Assembly (NCBI GenBank): GCA_036244855.1
Contig: BQKZ01001291.1
Span: 12,220 to 76,219 of the forward strand
Reading direction: 5' to 3'
DNA from: Temnopleurus reevesii
Taxonomy: Eukaryota > Echinodermata > Echinoidea > Temnopleuroida > Temnopleuridae
Length of the DNA: 64,000 bases
Shown: piece after piece, positions 49,676 to 63,799 of the stretch
Position numbering within the stretch: the stretch's first letter is position 1
How the letters are laid out: the number at the start of each line of letters is the position of its first letter
Made by a program: the position numbers and the translations under genes
Notes under the pieces: model-generated
Told to the model about the DNA's origin: nothing
The model's database searches: none
What the model saw: the letters and a program-made list of their open reading frames with translations, nothing else

Positions 49676-51780
49676 AGTTTTAGAATTGATATGTTGTAAT
49701 CCATCATAGTGGAGAGAGAGAAAGAGAAATGGGATGAAAGGGGGAAATTTGCTAATTTGATAGAATTCGATTCCAAATTGTTTTTCTATGAATCATCATT
49801 ACAAAATATAGGTGAAATGATGAACAAAGTGTGAGAGAAAATAGCTGCTTAATGATGTTAGAGAAGCTGCTTTAGAGCTTTCTTATATTTTGCATTGTTA
49901 AAAAAGTGTTGTAAGTATAAAAGCGAAAAATGAAGAACAAATTTAATTGCTGTAAGATATTCTGTCAAAGAATTGATGAGAGTCTGGGAAAATGGGAAGG
50001 AATACAAGAGGAGAGAGAGAAAAGAAAAAGATAAGGGATAGAGAGAAAGAAAGAAACAGAGAGATTGGCGAGCTGGGAAGAAGGTAATTAAACTACATGA
50101 GGAAAATAAGGCTTTCAAAGGGAGGAAAATCCAAAGAGCATTTGAAAATGTCTTTTAATATCATATGACTTTAACAAGATTTTTCAATTTCGGTGAAAAG
50201 CAAACAAAAATGTCAGGTTGGGCCATTTTTAGATGTTGCATCCAAACAATATCTTTTTTGTTTCCTGATGATGAAGTCCTATCATCACTGCCACTATCAT
50301 GAAAACTAACTGTTTCTTCCCCAAAACATAAAAGGAGACAACCATGCAGCAGATTAACATCATTTGATGGTTATTCAAGGGAACATGATACTGTATATTG
50401 ACTTGCCTGTGATATCAAAGCTGGAAATAACCGATTAACCCATTGAGAACTGAAACCGGATAATCCCTGCACAAAGTCTATGGAAATTGTATAATTCAGT
50501 AGCCGATGAGTTAAGAGAAAATGTGAAATCATGCCTAATCAGTTGAGAGACGGATAACGATTTGGAGAAAGAACAAAGAACGATTTGGTGATGAATGAGA
50601 GAGAGGGTACATATCAAGAGAGTTTGAAAAAAATATATCGAAGTGACAATTTCTTGAGAATAAAATTTGCAGTAGGTTTACATCTACTAAAGATAGGTGA
50701 GGCATTTGAATTAAATTTAATTTTCAAGCAAAGTTTGACCTTGCAAAAATCATGATCGATAATACTGAAAATATATGGAATATGCTTCACACAGTACGGT
50801 GATAATAAATAAAAATGATGTGGCGTCAGAAGGGTACAGAATTATATATTGAAGGGTTGAAAATTATCCTTTTAGCTTACGAGAAAAATTATTGTGAAAT
50901 AATACACTGTAGAATACATTTCATCTAGACCTTTGACACAATATGCCTTCCAATGAAATATGTGAAATTATTGTACCTTTATTGAAGAAATGCCTGATAT
51001 CTGCAATATGCTTACATCTTATGAAGATAAGCCAATAATTTGAATTAAATCTAATTTTGTTTTTGACAGTGTTGTAACACCGTAATATAAGCATTGTGAA
51101 CTTTTCGAAACAGGAAAAGGTCATTAAAAGGATTTTCAGACAGAAATGTAAAAGTCTACTATGAATACTCAGAATTTTACATTTTGAAATAAAGTAAAAC
51201 ATGAAAGATTATTTTTCAATTAAACAGCACTGCGAAATAGTTTATTACATCATATTGGCCATAACACAATATTCCTTCCCGTGCAAGATATATAATATTG
51301 CACTATATCCCTACATTAAACCATGTAGACGGTCAATTTGCTTTTCATGCTGTTCACATAGTGACTGAAAGCCCTATTGATTTAGAGTTGATTACATAGT
51401 CAAGGCCTTCGGATGCAAATGGAAACGGTGCATAATATTACAACAGAATTGCTAATTAGGGTTCACAAAATGACACAAAAAAGCCACCTACATCTTGCTA
51501 TATCTCGTTAGTGAACTGTAGGATATTCCCAATGCACCAATGACCCAATAACTGTAGCATATTTTGTATAAATTCTAATTGTTGATGCAATGTAATATTT
51601 TAATCAGTGTTTTCCATGCATGCATGTATGTGTCTGATTGAGAAATAGAGAAACTGCTGATCATTAGGAAATTGGGATTGATGTTACAATGATCCAATGT
51701 GGCGGCATTAAAAGCAGTGTCACTTTGTGTGTACAAATCTGATTTTAAAGTACAGTACAATGCTCCTTGAGATCATCATA

Positions 51781-52165
51781 CATAGAAAATAAAATAATAC
51801 ATGCAATTTCTAGCGCTCAAGTACATACATTCTGCAGAGTGCTCAAGGGGCTTTTTGTACTATCACTCATCAGTACAAGGCATTAGCTTAGCATACACCT
51901 GTACACATAACACAATGTATATAATTATGAAAAATGTATTTAGAGCAATATGTTGGCTGTATATATGTCGATGACGTTCAAATGAATAAATTCCAAATTC
52001 CAATCATTTCAAGGAGCTGCCAGGATCTCATCCAGGAACCTTACCTGGGTGTAGTGCAGCAACTGCACTTTATAAAAGAAAAATTTTATCAAAGGAAATT
52101 AAAGCCATGGGTGAATGGAATTAAAACCACAACCCCCTGGTTGAAAACTGATAATCATAATTACC
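51781..52165 (+). repeat. Repeat K copy
   Basis: TGCAATTTCTAGCGCTCAAG, TGGGTGTAGTGCAGCAACTG, GGAAATTAAAGCCATGGGTG, CCCCCTGGTTGAAAACTG. More diverged than the 47335 copy. Confidence 0.55.
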
Positions 52166-54294
52166 CCTCTATCATGTTGCTAGCTAGCAAAAATACAGTG
52201 TAAGTCAGAATATTCTTTGTGTACCTGCTATCATTACGACGCTCAGAACAATGGATATGATCCTGTCATCCCACTGCGGTCATATTGTTCTTAACTTAAG
52301 ATTGATAACAGGTAACCTCAAAATTGAGCTTGTACTGTACTTCTCATTTTGTTACTGTTTTCACAAAGTAACTATCACAAAAAATATTCACGTCTCTATA
52401 TAGATAAACCTTAAAGATTCTCTGAAAAAACAATATCTCATGAATGTGGTTATGATGAAGAGTTATGCAGTTCATTCTATGATATAGTTGTATAAAAGAA
52501 GGTTTATATTTGGATTTAAAATGGTGAAAGCAAGAAGGAAAGAAGGAAAACTTTATCACTGTGACTAGAAATAGGTCCGGTGTCCCAATTAACCATCAAT
52601 TTTCACTAGGCATTGTTGGTCAAAATACTATACTTCAACCCAAAACGATGCAAAACTAAAAACAAGAGAAGGAAACTACATGTATCATTGTGTATCAAAA
52701 ATAAAGAAATTCTACTAAATATTTTAGATAAATGACAAGATATATTAGTAACGGTATGTTATGTTATGTTCTCTAACATGATGTTCTGATTGTCATAGAT
52801 CTTTCGAACATTGCTTCATATAGTATTTTTGTATTTTCCAATCATCCGGGCATGAAATAGAGTTAATCTCTTGATATGGCCAAAATGTGGGGTGCTCCGA
52901 CCCCCCCCCCCCTCAGCTTCCTACTCACAAAAATGGATTAATATTAATATTTCATATTAGCTCTAGACGAGATACCAAAAAGGGAAGACACGCCTGCCCC
53001 TCGCTTTGCACACCAAATAAGAAATTAGTGTTAGTTTTATCATGATAAATCTCACAATATGCTAGGAAAATATCCCGAGCATTGGCTGTGCAGCATACAA
53101 TCATTTTTACAATGCACTTTTTTCTCCTACGCCAAATATCATCCATCCTTCCTGAAAAAAATTGCATTAAGATTGCAATCTATGGAGCATTGTTTGCCAC
53201 TAGGCAAGGCTTAATTCATGCATGTATTCTTATCCGGCTATAATTCCAGCAATCCTTGGCATATAGATTTTTTTAAAATTATAAATGCCAGTGTATCTCG
53301 AGCGAGAGTTATACAAAGTATGAAATTAATTGATTTCTATGGTATGTTGTCTAATGGAGATATTCACAGCCCCCCCCCCCCCTCCCTTCTCATTCATTTC
53401 AATTTTCCTCATTTGATTTTAATGTTCTTTGTTTCATTCCAGCTCTATATTCAAGTAGACCTGAAGTATCTTAACATTTTGGATGCGACCAAGTATTGCT
53501 GCCATTTGGAAAGTTGGAATCATCCTCTAATTCAAAGGATAATTATTTTTGGTTATTTTATGGCTTTTGGTTGAATGTATCAATGTAAGAGCAAACCCTC
53601 TTCTTCTGATAATGCAAATTTTGTTCTTTGAAATGCTTTACAATAGTATGTATTGCAGAGATGAAAAACTGAGCTGAGAAAATGTTACAATTTGAAACAG
53701 CATCTTAATCTACGCTTCTGTATAGAAGCCTGTCGCCACCATAGGGTTAAAGTCTTTTTACATGTCTGAGATTCTGAAATTTTGTATTTTATCATTTCAT
53801 GGCATGCAACTGAATCTTCTGCAACTTCCTCTATTCAAGGATCACTTTATTAAAAATCAATTGTTAGGAAATTCTCTTCATAACATTTTATTGATCTACA
53901 CTTTTACCACAGTTCACTTACAAGCTTTGTAGCTTTACAGGTAGAAAAAATATCAAAAGTACATTTGCTATTGAATAATCACTCATTTCCACATTACTTA
54001 ATGCTTTAAATGTCTTGTAGAGCATAATGTTCTTTATAGATATGCTTATGTAAAATCGCTAGATATTTAGTTTTTTTTTCATCTTAATTTTTTATCTTTC
54101 TCACATATAATTTATACTTTTCACAAGTTTCATTTTAAAAGTCTATACAGATCTTCAATGGAGGGAAAATGAAGGGAATGCTTTTTCCTTAATCAAGTTT
54201 GGCTTGTTGTGCTCTTTCCTCGTAGTTACTGTGTGTAAATTACAACGATCATAAAATGTCATACTCTCTTCATGAATTTTCTCACCTCCATCAT

Positions 54295-54440
54295 TCAAAT
54301 TCAAATTCAAATTCAAATTTTATTTTTCATCTCCATATGAATGATACATATACAAAACAATATAAAACAATACAATGCTACTTTTCATCAAATCAAGGAA
54401 ATGTACAAAACAAATTCAAAACATAATCAAAACATAAAAA
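54295..54440 (-). repeat. Retroposon tail with (AAATTC)n
   Basis: Four AAATTC units, then TTTATTTTTCATCTCCATAT and AAAACAATATAAAACAATAC. Confidence 0.55.
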
Positions 54441-55181
54441 ATAATTTATACATACACTCTTAAACAACCTAATCAATTTTTTTATTAGATCGTCTTATGA
54501 TATTATTATGAATAGAAACTAATCATTCTGAAATGGATTTATAATCATATGTGACTTGTATTAATTTTTTTAATTGAATCTAATCATTTTGATTGGATTT
54601 CCTATTGTGATTATAATAAGATTTCCAGGTGTCCCCGTTTGTATTGTTTTCCTAATCAATTTTGATTAGATTCTAATCAAATTTGATAAGTTTGTTTTTA
54701 GAGTGTAGCAGATTTGATGACATAATTTTGAATATTTTTGTGATAAAATTATAATATTGGATTCATGAAGGTATTTACACCCTTTTACGAGAAATGTTTG
54801 TCATGGCGATTCAACTGATTTACGTCATCAAAAGTGATAGTGTAACAGGTGGGGACATCAGGGGTTGGTTGCAATGAAGTTCATGTAAACAAAGTGATTA
54901 TGTGTGACTGGTAGTGCTGCATTTTCAGATATTTGATTATGATATCACCAATGGCGATTTATTGTGCTCCCTTTTCAAATAACCGTCTAATGTCATGTGC
55001 GTTGGTGTACGCCAGGCTCAAGCCAGTGTAATTATAATGCAAAGCGCCTTGAGCAACTCAGCAGAGTTGCTGTGTGCGCTATATAAAATGCTTCTAGATT
55101 ATCATCATTATTAATGATTTAAATAATACATGTAATAACTCTTATTAACCCAGAGTAACCACTCTTAGCTGTAAGCTGTTA

Positions 55182-55328
55182 TTACCCTTCTCCATTCTTA
55201 AATGGCGAACGCCTGGCAAGACGGCAGATGGTCCCGTTTTTGTAGGTCTTTGTTACTACGCGGCCGGAGATCGAACCCACGACCTCCCATTCATGAGGCA
55301 GACACCCGACCACTGAGCCATTTGTCTC
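55182..55328 (-). repeat. tRNA-derived SINE
   Basis: Read on minus: AATGGCTCAGTGGTCGGGTG (A box), GTGGGTTCGATCTCCGG (B box), then an unrelated body to TTAAGAATGGAGAAGG. This is the clearest Pol III-type SINE head in the window. The tRNA cloverleaf is not intact. Confidence 0.7.
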
Positions 55329-55744
55329 ATTTTTTATTGTTTTGGAGTGAAAATGACTTATCATACTGACAGTGGCTGCGGTGATACTTTGTCTTTATGA
55401 AAGTGCTTCATGCTTTGCATTTAAATTTTTCTGAAGAATTATGACAGGTTATTCAATTGATCATTTCTGAAACACAATAAAAGTGAAATATAAATGATAT
55501 TTGTTAAATGTTGTTTGGAGGCAATCTATCAAACAATGCCAATGCTGTCATATCAAATATTAATTGGTATTTTTTATGTATCAATCTATCATGCAGCCAT
55601 AGTGATTAGCCGTTTGTAAATTAATATAAAAATAAACTTATCTTGGTTATCTTCATAAGATGTAAACCCATTTGACATTGTATTGGGCAATATTCCATTG
55701 GGACATATCTTTACTTTAAAATCGTCCCTTTCGATTGTTCCCCA

Positions 55745-55870
55745 TCATACATGGGTAGAGTGCAGCACAATGCTGATAAATTTCTCGCTATAGGAAATAA
55801 ACGCCATTAGTGTGATTTGAACATGTATGTACAACCCTCTGGTTGAAAGGTGAGTCATAACCTCTAAACT
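55745..55870 (+). repeat. Repeat K fragment
   Basis: TACATGGGTAGAGTGCAGCA, GGAAATAAACGCCATTAGTG, CCCTCTGGTTGAAAGGTGA; matches the 3' half of the 51781 copy. Confidence 0.55.
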
Positions 55871-56924
55871 ACCACAATGTGAAGATGCCAGTTAATTATT
55901 CAAATATGGAATGTATTGCACCTGTTCTCTGTGACACATTTTCATATTCACTGGCATTTTTTTATTTCAATGGGTATCATAAACACAACGAATCCTATTT
56001 TTTTTAAATTTATGGTTACCAAACACATACAGCATCTTGTTCCCTCGACATTAATGTCAGCAAATGAAAAAGAGATAAGGAATCTGCTACAAAATTTCAA
56101 AATTAAACCGATAGACCAGTTTTGGGAGGATGGCGCTTCAGATATTTAACTAGTTTGCGAGCTGCAGTAAAATTATTACCATAATGCAGTTTTTCAATAG
56201 TACATTAGAGCATGTTCCTAGTTTGTTTGAATGAAATCGACCTAGATTTTATTTATTTATTTATTTATCGCAAAAACTGATGCTGCTGTCCTTCTCCCTT
56301 ACACAACATGCTTCACATACAAAATGAATGTGAACTCACACACCTCAGACAATATCACCGATCGCTCCGCCCATTCCGAGCCGACACTCTCCCGTGCAAA
56401 AGCACTTAGCACACCGTAGGAATAATGGCTGATTGACGTGTTCGACGTAAAATACACCAGAATACAAGCAAAAATCTTCTCCTTATTTCGTACACAGATA
56501 TATTTAGGCATGTAAAGCAACTTGTGAATACATCAACTCGTTTCACATCACTTTCTGCATCCCGACCATTACGAATCTATACCTTTAAGGATTAAGGATT
56601 ATTGTTGTTTGCTTGCAAGAACCTAGAAAGCAAAACTAAACTTGCCTGGTCTGAATCCTTACAAAGTTTAAATAAATATATTCTAACACACCAAAATGAT
56701 TAATCTTTTATTGATCAAATTAATACATCCTTTGATATATTGTTGCCTTTTCTTATTGTGACTTAGCTTTTTCTTACTAGTATTTGCTTCCTTACTTTCT
56801 TCTCCGAATATTCCACCATCCTTCCCCTCTATGATATGAATTTTCCAAGAAATTTGAAAACTAATTTTGTAATGTACATGCACATTGATTAAACTAAATG
56901 AACAACAAATACGACAAATAATTA

Positions 56925-57215
56925 TTTATTATTATTATTATTATTATTTATTTGGCAAAGTAAAAACAGTTCCAGTATAAGTATTTATAGATACAAGAAT
57001 TAGGCATAAAATTGAAAATTAAGACCTGCAGTTGGTTTGAGAGGGCTGCCAGGGCATGAAAATACAAAATACATAATTCAGGTAGATTTATAAGTTTTTT
57101 ATGTGCAGTGTGAAGTGATGTGTAGTAAAATGAGTGTAAAGCTTTCAGCCAAATGAGCACCGATAAGGTGGACCTGTGGGCTATACAAGTAACCACCATT
57201 ATTATTATTATCATT
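56925..57215 (-). repeat. Dispersed repeat with (ATT)n head
   Basis: ATT units, TTTATTTGGCAAAGTAAAAA, then sequence rich in short plausible codons on minus but with no recognised domain. Probably an old retroposon 3' part. Confidence 0.4.
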
Positions 57216-58074
57216 ATTAACTATGGGTTAAGGAACAAAATCTTTTCCTTCTATCCATCTTTTCTTGCCTTTCACCGAGTTTGAACAGCAGCTGGGAGAG
57301 CTGGCCCTCGTGGAAAGTTTAAGGCACGTGCCATCACCACCAAAATCAATACGTCCAGGGTACAATGAATAAAGGTGAATGGTTCAATGCCGCAAAAAAA
57401 GGGCCTGCAAACGCAAATCCCTTTGTCTGCTTATTGATGGATCTGATTGTAATGCTTGGCTGCACATGACAGATGCTCAAAGTATACTCTAAGGGAAAAA
57501 TATCATTCTGATTTGTAGGGCTTGTTGTGATGGTTTTAGAGATACAGAACAGAACGGTAAAACAAAACATAGGTTGTATTTCATGTAGCTGTGAGAAGAC
57601 CTACACACACGACTATATGAATGATTGGTGACCCTTTCTTGTACTAAATGATAATCCCTGGCTCTGAATTACATACAAGAAATTATCACTAGTCATTTGT
57701 ACAGCCTTGCTTAGCTCTACTATCACATACTGCAAATTTCATCCTTTGTATGTCCATGAATACAGATACTTTAATCAGTGTTAATAATTCTTCTAAGTAA
57801 AATTGTTTTAAGTTAATGAAACAAAAGATTAGGCATAATTTAGCGAAGGTTGCAACTTAATTCAGAATATTTCTTTGGCTAAGAAGGAGCGGTTAGAAGT
57901 GGGGGCCTGAATGATCATGGAGTACAAGATAATGATTAATCAACTAATACTTTAGAATGGGGATAATGAATGGATAATCACATTGGAGGAGAATGCAGCA
58001 ATGCAAACCATTATAGAATATAGATTTGGAATATGATTGTAAAATTAGCCAAACTGGAAAAACAATATATAGTA

Positions 58075-58251
58075 CAGTGAAACCTCTTTATAACAAGGTC
58101 CTTGGGACTACGACAATTACTCTGTTATATCAGGTTTCTTACTATATCAGGGTATAAAAACAAGGAACTATAAAGAGCTTGGGCCAATAAAATCACCTTG
58201 TTATGACAGGTATCTTGCTCTATCCAACCTCTTTATAACAAGGTTCCACTG
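58075..58251. mobile_element. Family D MITE, mariner-like, TA flanks
   Basis: Ends CAGTGAAACCTCTTTATAAC and GTTATAAAGAGG-type inverted repeat finishing AAGGTTCCACTG, flanked by TA on both sides. 177 bp. Internal ACAAGGTCCTTGGGA also occurs at 12800. Confidence 0.8.
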
Positions 58252-58682
58252 TATCACTAAAAAGACCATGACAACAAGTGACAAGTATACTTCTGTAGTC
58301 ATTTCATGTCATTTCATTTTATGAAGGTACAGCACCGCACCCATGCAACCTAGCTGCTCATAATCTGGGGAACAACATTAATTTGTCCAATACGAGTAAT
58401 GAAGTAGATACATGTACTTGTGATACACAGATTGCCAAATGGACAGGAGTGCACTTAATTTAGTGACATACATGTGTACTGTAAGTAATCAATACCACAG
58501 AATGGCTAGGCAAACCTAGTTAATGTATATTTCCAGTGTGCAAAAGAGAGGATAGAATGAGCATTCTGTGTATATATATATATTCTTGCCCCACCATACT
58601 TTACCGTGTGTCCCACACAGGACATTTCGACCCGAAGAGATCGTAAAACTATGGGAAATACACATAATGGGATATCCCTGTT

Positions 58683-58872
58683 CAGGGAATAATTTTAGTT
58701 TTCACATTTGATTAGCAATTTTAGACAATGAGAAAACTGTTCCAATTCTTTACTATACAGTTCTATGGGAAAAAGTTGCTACACAAAATATATTTTGTAC
58801 AGCAATCCTGCTAAAATGCATAACGCACTAACACATAACACACAGTATCATAACCAAGAAAATTATTCCCTG
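58683..58872. mobile_element. Family J MITE copy 2
   Basis: Ends CAGGGAATAATTTT and AAAATTATTCCCTG. Internal TTTTCACATTTGATTAGCAA and AGCAATCCTGCTAAAATGCA match copy 1 in the opposite orientation. The short frame running through it is not a gene. Confidence 0.8.
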
Positions 58873-59088
58873 CCGTTCTACTTCCAGGGCAAGTTGTTTC
58901 AGAACCATAACACACTGATAGGAGTATCATTATGTCTAGGAAAGGAGACTACATCACAGCTATTGGTACTAGCAGAGAATAGTTAGTGATAGTCTTACCC
59001 TCCAAACACATTAACTCATAATTTTAGGCAGCCTAGAGTTTAGGTGAATCAAGATTTTTCAAAAAGCAAGAGCCCTTTGCCCCCCCCC

Positions 59089-59089
59089 N
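59089..59089. other. Single N after a poly-C run
   Basis: One unresolved base at the end of CCCCCCCC, typical of a homopolymer sequencing problem. Confidence 1.
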
Positions 59090-59349
59090 AAACTTATTTG
59101 TAGCACGGGTAAAGTATAATATTAGATGAGAGAACAGGAAAAAGGGAAGAAGAATAAATTTCTTATTGCTAAGTATCAAATGAAATGCTATAATCAAATG
59201 TCTCTGAGGGTGGCAAGTTGTATCAATACATTTGTAAACATCCTCTTTTTAGAATTTTATTACAATCAAATAAAAGAAATGAAAGAGGCCAACTTATACC
59301 AATATGGTGGCAGCAGTGGGATACTTACCCAAGCCATAAAACAATATTG

Positions 59350-59524
59350 AACACGATATAAACTATTTCCACAAAATAAAGTGGGTGCTGAACAATAGAG
59401 CCATATGCCATGTATAAACTGTGCGGACACAACAATCACAATCCGGTTCCGATTTGAATAGCATTACAAAGGAGAGTTCAATTGGTGTTCAACTTAGTTT
59501 AATGGAAATAGTTTATATTGTGTT
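59350..59524 (-). mobile_element. MITE family B copy 7
   Basis: Near-intact ends AACACGATATAAACTATTTC and GGAAATAGTTTATATTGTGT (inverted). Internal CGGACACAACAATCACAA. The only family B copy seen upstream of the gene. Confidence 0.8.
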
Positions 59525-59579
59525 ATTGGAAAGTGTCTATGAGAAGGAGAATGAGATGTTGATGAGTTGGAGAGGAAAT

Positions 59580-59885
59580 TGAAGGTTGATGAGTGGCAAC
59601 TCTTGTCTTGGGTATTAAAATTTAACTCTTACACTATTCATCCAAGATGGATGATAAGACATCGGCAATTGGAGAGAACATTGATGAAACATGATAAGAG
59701 GCAACTCTAGTCTTTGGTAAAGCTGATAAACTGTCAGAATTTCATCAACAACCTCCTTTCCCAACTCTAAAACATAAACTAGTCCTTCAAAATGGAATAA
59801 AACATTGACAAATAGAGAAAATGTGGGTGAAACATGATAAGAGGCGACTCTAGTCTTGGGCAAAGCTGATAGATTGTAAACTTTA
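59580..59885 (+). repeat. Tandem repeat, ~143 bp, two to three units
   Basis: GAAACATGATAAGAGGC.ACT at 59686 and 59829, with a weaker unit at 59588. Each is followed by CTAGTCTT.GG.AAAGCTGATA. Confidence 0.7.
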
Positions 59886-60229
59886 TCAAATAACCCCTTT
59901 CCTCATAGGCATTCTAATTCTCAAACTATTTCTTCACTTACAATTTAGATTACATAAATTAAATACCAAAAGGATTGCTCTAATTCTTAAATGTTAACAT
60001 TGAGAGAGCTTTCCCAAATTAAAATTGCAACGTCCAAAACAAAATCATTTAAATCAATTAACATACTTGATTTGAAAAAAGAGACATTTGAATCTCCAGA
60101 AAAGATCCAGAGGCAATTGGCTGTGTTATTTTCTTTTCATAATTATACCTGGCAATTTAAAAAACAAAAAATTTCATTTTTTTTTAAATATTTCCATACA
60201 TTTTGTTAATGAAACAGAATCTGAATAGA

Positions 60230-60405
60230 ATTCACATCATCATTTTCATCATTATCATAATTGCCACCACCATCATCATCAATATCATCATAATCATCAC
60301 TACCGCCATTAACATCATCATCATCATCATCATTTCCATTAACATCATCATCATCATCATCATTTCCATCATCATCACCACCACCAGCATCATCATCATT
60401 ATCAT

Positions 60406-60445
<40 letters not shown>

Positions 60446-60650
60446 TCCATCATCATCACCCTTGGCCTTACCATTACCATTACCATCACCATCATCACCA
60501 TCATCATCACCATCACCACCATCATCTCTACCACCACCACTACCATCATCATCATCATCACCATCACCACCATCATCTTTACCATCATCATTACCACCAG
60601 CAGCAGCAGCGCAATCAGCACCCCCTTCACCACCATCACCTAACTTTCAC
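60230..60650. repeat. CAT-rich microsatellite upstream of the gene
   Basis: About 420 bp of (CAT)n and (CAC)n, including a repeated 35-bp block around CATTTCCATTAACATCATCA at 60310-60370. The Ile- and Met-rich frames are artefacts. Confidence 0.9.
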
Positions 60651-61547
60651 TCTCATCACCTTCCTGTACGGTGAGAGGACTGGTTGCAGGCGGACCATGC
60701 TTCGACGGTGATGCGATCCACAAATTCTGCATCATCCATCCGCTCAAAACCTCAATAAAAATACGAGCTTAAAATGTCACACCTTTCACACTTTTACTTA
60801 CATTATGGGCTCACAATCACATCTGTCACAATATAAGTATTCCTCTCTCACGTTTCCAGTAATTAGAAATGAAAAATGTGCTTTTGAAGTCAAAATTTAG
60901 TAGACGAAACCAACAGGCTAAATATTGCGGTAGCAGACTATTTCCAACAATGCGCGTATTCGGCAGGTTGACAAAATTGGCCTGTGCAGTTTGGTTGTGC
61001 TAGAGTCAGAAAGTCATCGATACAGTGTCAAATGTCGTAGCTAAAACAAGTGGCGCTAAATCTGTGGGGTTCATCGCAGTTGTCATTTATCACAATCATC
61101 AATCTCAGGAAAATTATAAAGATTGGAAGATCTATGTCAGATGCTAAAATCTATTCTAAAAAAGCCTTCCCCAAAATATTGAATTTTACCAGGAGCAGAA
61201 AATATTGGTGAACATACCAAAAAGGTTGAAGAACAAAAAGTTTGAAGAAAATCGGACAAGGAAAAAATATGTCAATGATATTAAAAAAAAATGGGCAAAT
61301 CAATAAGATAAAATTCAGACATATTGCCACTTTAAAAACGTCATGGACGCACCATCGAATTCATCATTTCTACAGAAAGATACAAAATTGGTGTTGAGAT
61401 ATGCTTTACTTAAAATTTTGAGGAAATCATATCTTTGAGGAAAACCGACCTTATATAACGTTGCATTGAATTCAATGAATGATTGTTGTGCACCTATGTC
61501 TTCATCAGTTGCCATTTTTCTAAGTATTCTTTAAAACAATTTGATTG

Positions 61548-61670
61548 ATTTTATTTTCCTTCATAAAAAGATACAATACAAAGATCAAACGAGCAAAAGT
61601 GAAAATATAACATTACAAAATAAACAATTGACAACGCAATGCAAAACAAAAAAACACAAAAGAAATGCAA
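61548..61670 (-). repeat. Retroposon tail
   Basis: TTTTATTTTCCTTCATAAAA followed by AAGATACAATACAAAGATCA and A-rich sequence. The frames on both strands here are by-products. Confidence 0.45.
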
Positions 61671-62339
61671 AGAGTAGAAAAGAAGACAACTGGATAGCCC
61701 ACAATCAGCGGCACTTATATAGTGCTGCTGGTCTTCCATGGGGACCAGTAGAAGTAATGAAAGGAGAGACAGTGGAAGAAAAGAAGAAGAAAAAAAGAAG
61801 AAGATGAAGTAATGAATCCAAGTAATCATAATAATTTAAATGTCAAGTAATCATGCATAAATTGAGATATGAATTATTCTATTGTAAAGCGGAAAGTAAA
61901 TTTATCTAATCTGGTATAGCAACAATAAATTCATAACTTCCTTATTAGTAGTCCGATTTTCTTCACACTTTTATTCTGTTCAACAATTTCATTTAAAAAC
62001 AACAGAAGTGCTGATGCTTCTTGTTTCCTTTCTCTTTTTCCCCAGGGATTATATTTTGTACAAAAGTCATTTGATGTAGACTTGAGCCATGACTTGGGCG
62101 AAATTTAAGGATTAAACTGTATTTAGGTTTCAAAAGGAAGTTAGAGCATTTATCGGGAAAATGATAATTGCTGACATCGATTTTCGTTTCCATCTCGCTA
62201 AATCCGTTTTCCATATTTTGTAGAAATTAATGAACCTTCATCACACAGTCTCATGTCAAAGGATATTTTTTTGTAATTTGAAAAATTGCAACGCATGCCA
62301 TGTGGCTAGAATGAGACCACCTTGTCTTTTAAAGAAAAC

Positions 62340-62376
62340 TTTAATAAATGAATAAATAAATAAATAAATAAATAGA

Positions 62377-62411
<35 letters not shown>

Positions 62412-62527
62412 AATAAAATAGATGCATTTAAGGACCCCATTGGAAATAGGCCTTTCGGCTTTCATGGGTTATCCTTGTCATGGTATCGTATATGTTATAT
62501 CTGACGAATAAAATCAAATCAAATCAA
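62340..62527 (+). repeat. (AAAT)n run and retroposon 3' end
   Basis: AAAT units at 62345-62421, then a stretch that ends GACGAATAAAATCAAATCAA. An AATAAA followed by short terminal repeats is typical of a 5'-truncated non-LTR element. The class is not assigned. Confidence 0.6.
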
Positions 62528-62597
62528 TGCATGCTACTTTTTCTTTATTCACGGGATTTCCTTTCATGAAATTGAGAGCGAACCAAAGTCATTTTTT

Positions 62598-63580
62598 AAT
62601 TTGAGTAGGTAAAAATATGTTTTATTCTATTTTATTTAGTTCAAATAATTTGGCATGATACTCCTAAAATTATCAGTTCTTTCTTCCATTTGTATTTGTC
62701 GTTCCGTATTTCTAATAAAACATAAAGTATATTGATTGAACAAAGAGACCCTTCATTTGGCCCATCTGAATGCATGTTAACACGTATGTGCCCTGTACAC
62801 TATCATACCTATTTATTGTTTATTGTTTACAAATTTCCCACACTTTATATCATTGTAATGTTGCAGCCTATCTCTATTCTCTCTTCTATTTCTTTCCTCC
62901 TTTTCCACCTATCCCTTTCTAACTTTTGTACATAATTGTTTAATGTATTGTTTTGTGTATTTGTANNNNNNTGTGATGTCACAACATGATTGACATTTGA
63001 AAGAATTTTTAGGGGCGTTCCCAACTAAGCCAACATAAAAATGAAGAAAAAATATTATAAAATATATGAAACACATTTGGACTCTCGTTCAGTGAAAAGG
63101 GTATTGATAATGGTATAATACATCAATACAGATCAACTTGTATTTTCAAAATGCATGTCCCCCTTCTATTAGTTTTGTGTATTTCTGTATTTTCTTGTTA
63201 AATTTGTAAGCGTTGAAACGTGCATGTTTGATATAAGATATAGGCTTTATTGATCCATTTTGTTTTTCCATAAATTGACGGTTATTTTTAGTTTGTTTGT
63301 TTTTGTAGGGTCATATGTTTTATATGGTTCACTAATCTAATAGTTTATACGTTTTCTGCAGAAATATATCATTCTTTAAATGTGAGTAGGTAAAAATGTG
63401 TGGGTTTTAAAAAATGTTATTCAGTGCAAATGGTTTGGCATGATACTCCTTGAATAATTTGTTCTTGATTTCTTCCATTGGCGTTCGGTAGAAATAAAAC
63501 ATAAGAGTATATTGATTGAACAGGCCAAGGAAGTGATAATTCCTTGAACAAGCAGACCCTTCATTTGGCCCATAGGCCTA
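62598..63580 (+). repeat. Direct repeat pair ~800 bp apart
   Basis: GTAGGTAAAAAT, TTTGGCATGATACTCCT, AATAAAACATAA, AGTATATTGATTGAACA and ACCCTTCATTTGGCCCAT occur in order at 62605-62765 and 63385-63575. A 6-N gap (62966-62971) lies between them. Confidence 0.75.
62966..62971. other. Six-N gap
   Basis: Short placeholder gap of nominal size. Confidence 1.
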
Positions 63581-63799
63581 TATTATTTGAATCAACGGTT
63601 TATCTTTTTCTCAAACAATTCAACTCAGTCATGTCAGTTCTCGGAAATATGATTTCCTCACTCTATATTGGCGAACCTTTGCACACTAATATTTTTTTTT
63701 TGGGGGGGGGGGGCGCAATATTGCACCGTTTCAGAATGCAATATTTTATCAAATATTTGAATACGCTGAAGATGTGCAACACGCCTTGGCAATTATCGT

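Noticed and set aside
55182..55328. tRNA gene
   Set aside because: A and B boxes are present but the acceptor and anticodon stems do not pair; a SINE fits better.
60203..60674. Ile- and Met-rich frames
   Set aside because: CAT microsatellite translation.
61315..61515. Minus frame starting MATDEDIGAQQ
   Set aside because: Looks protein-like for about 20 residues, but there is no recognised domain, no good donor in frame, and the surroundings resemble dispersed repeat sequence.
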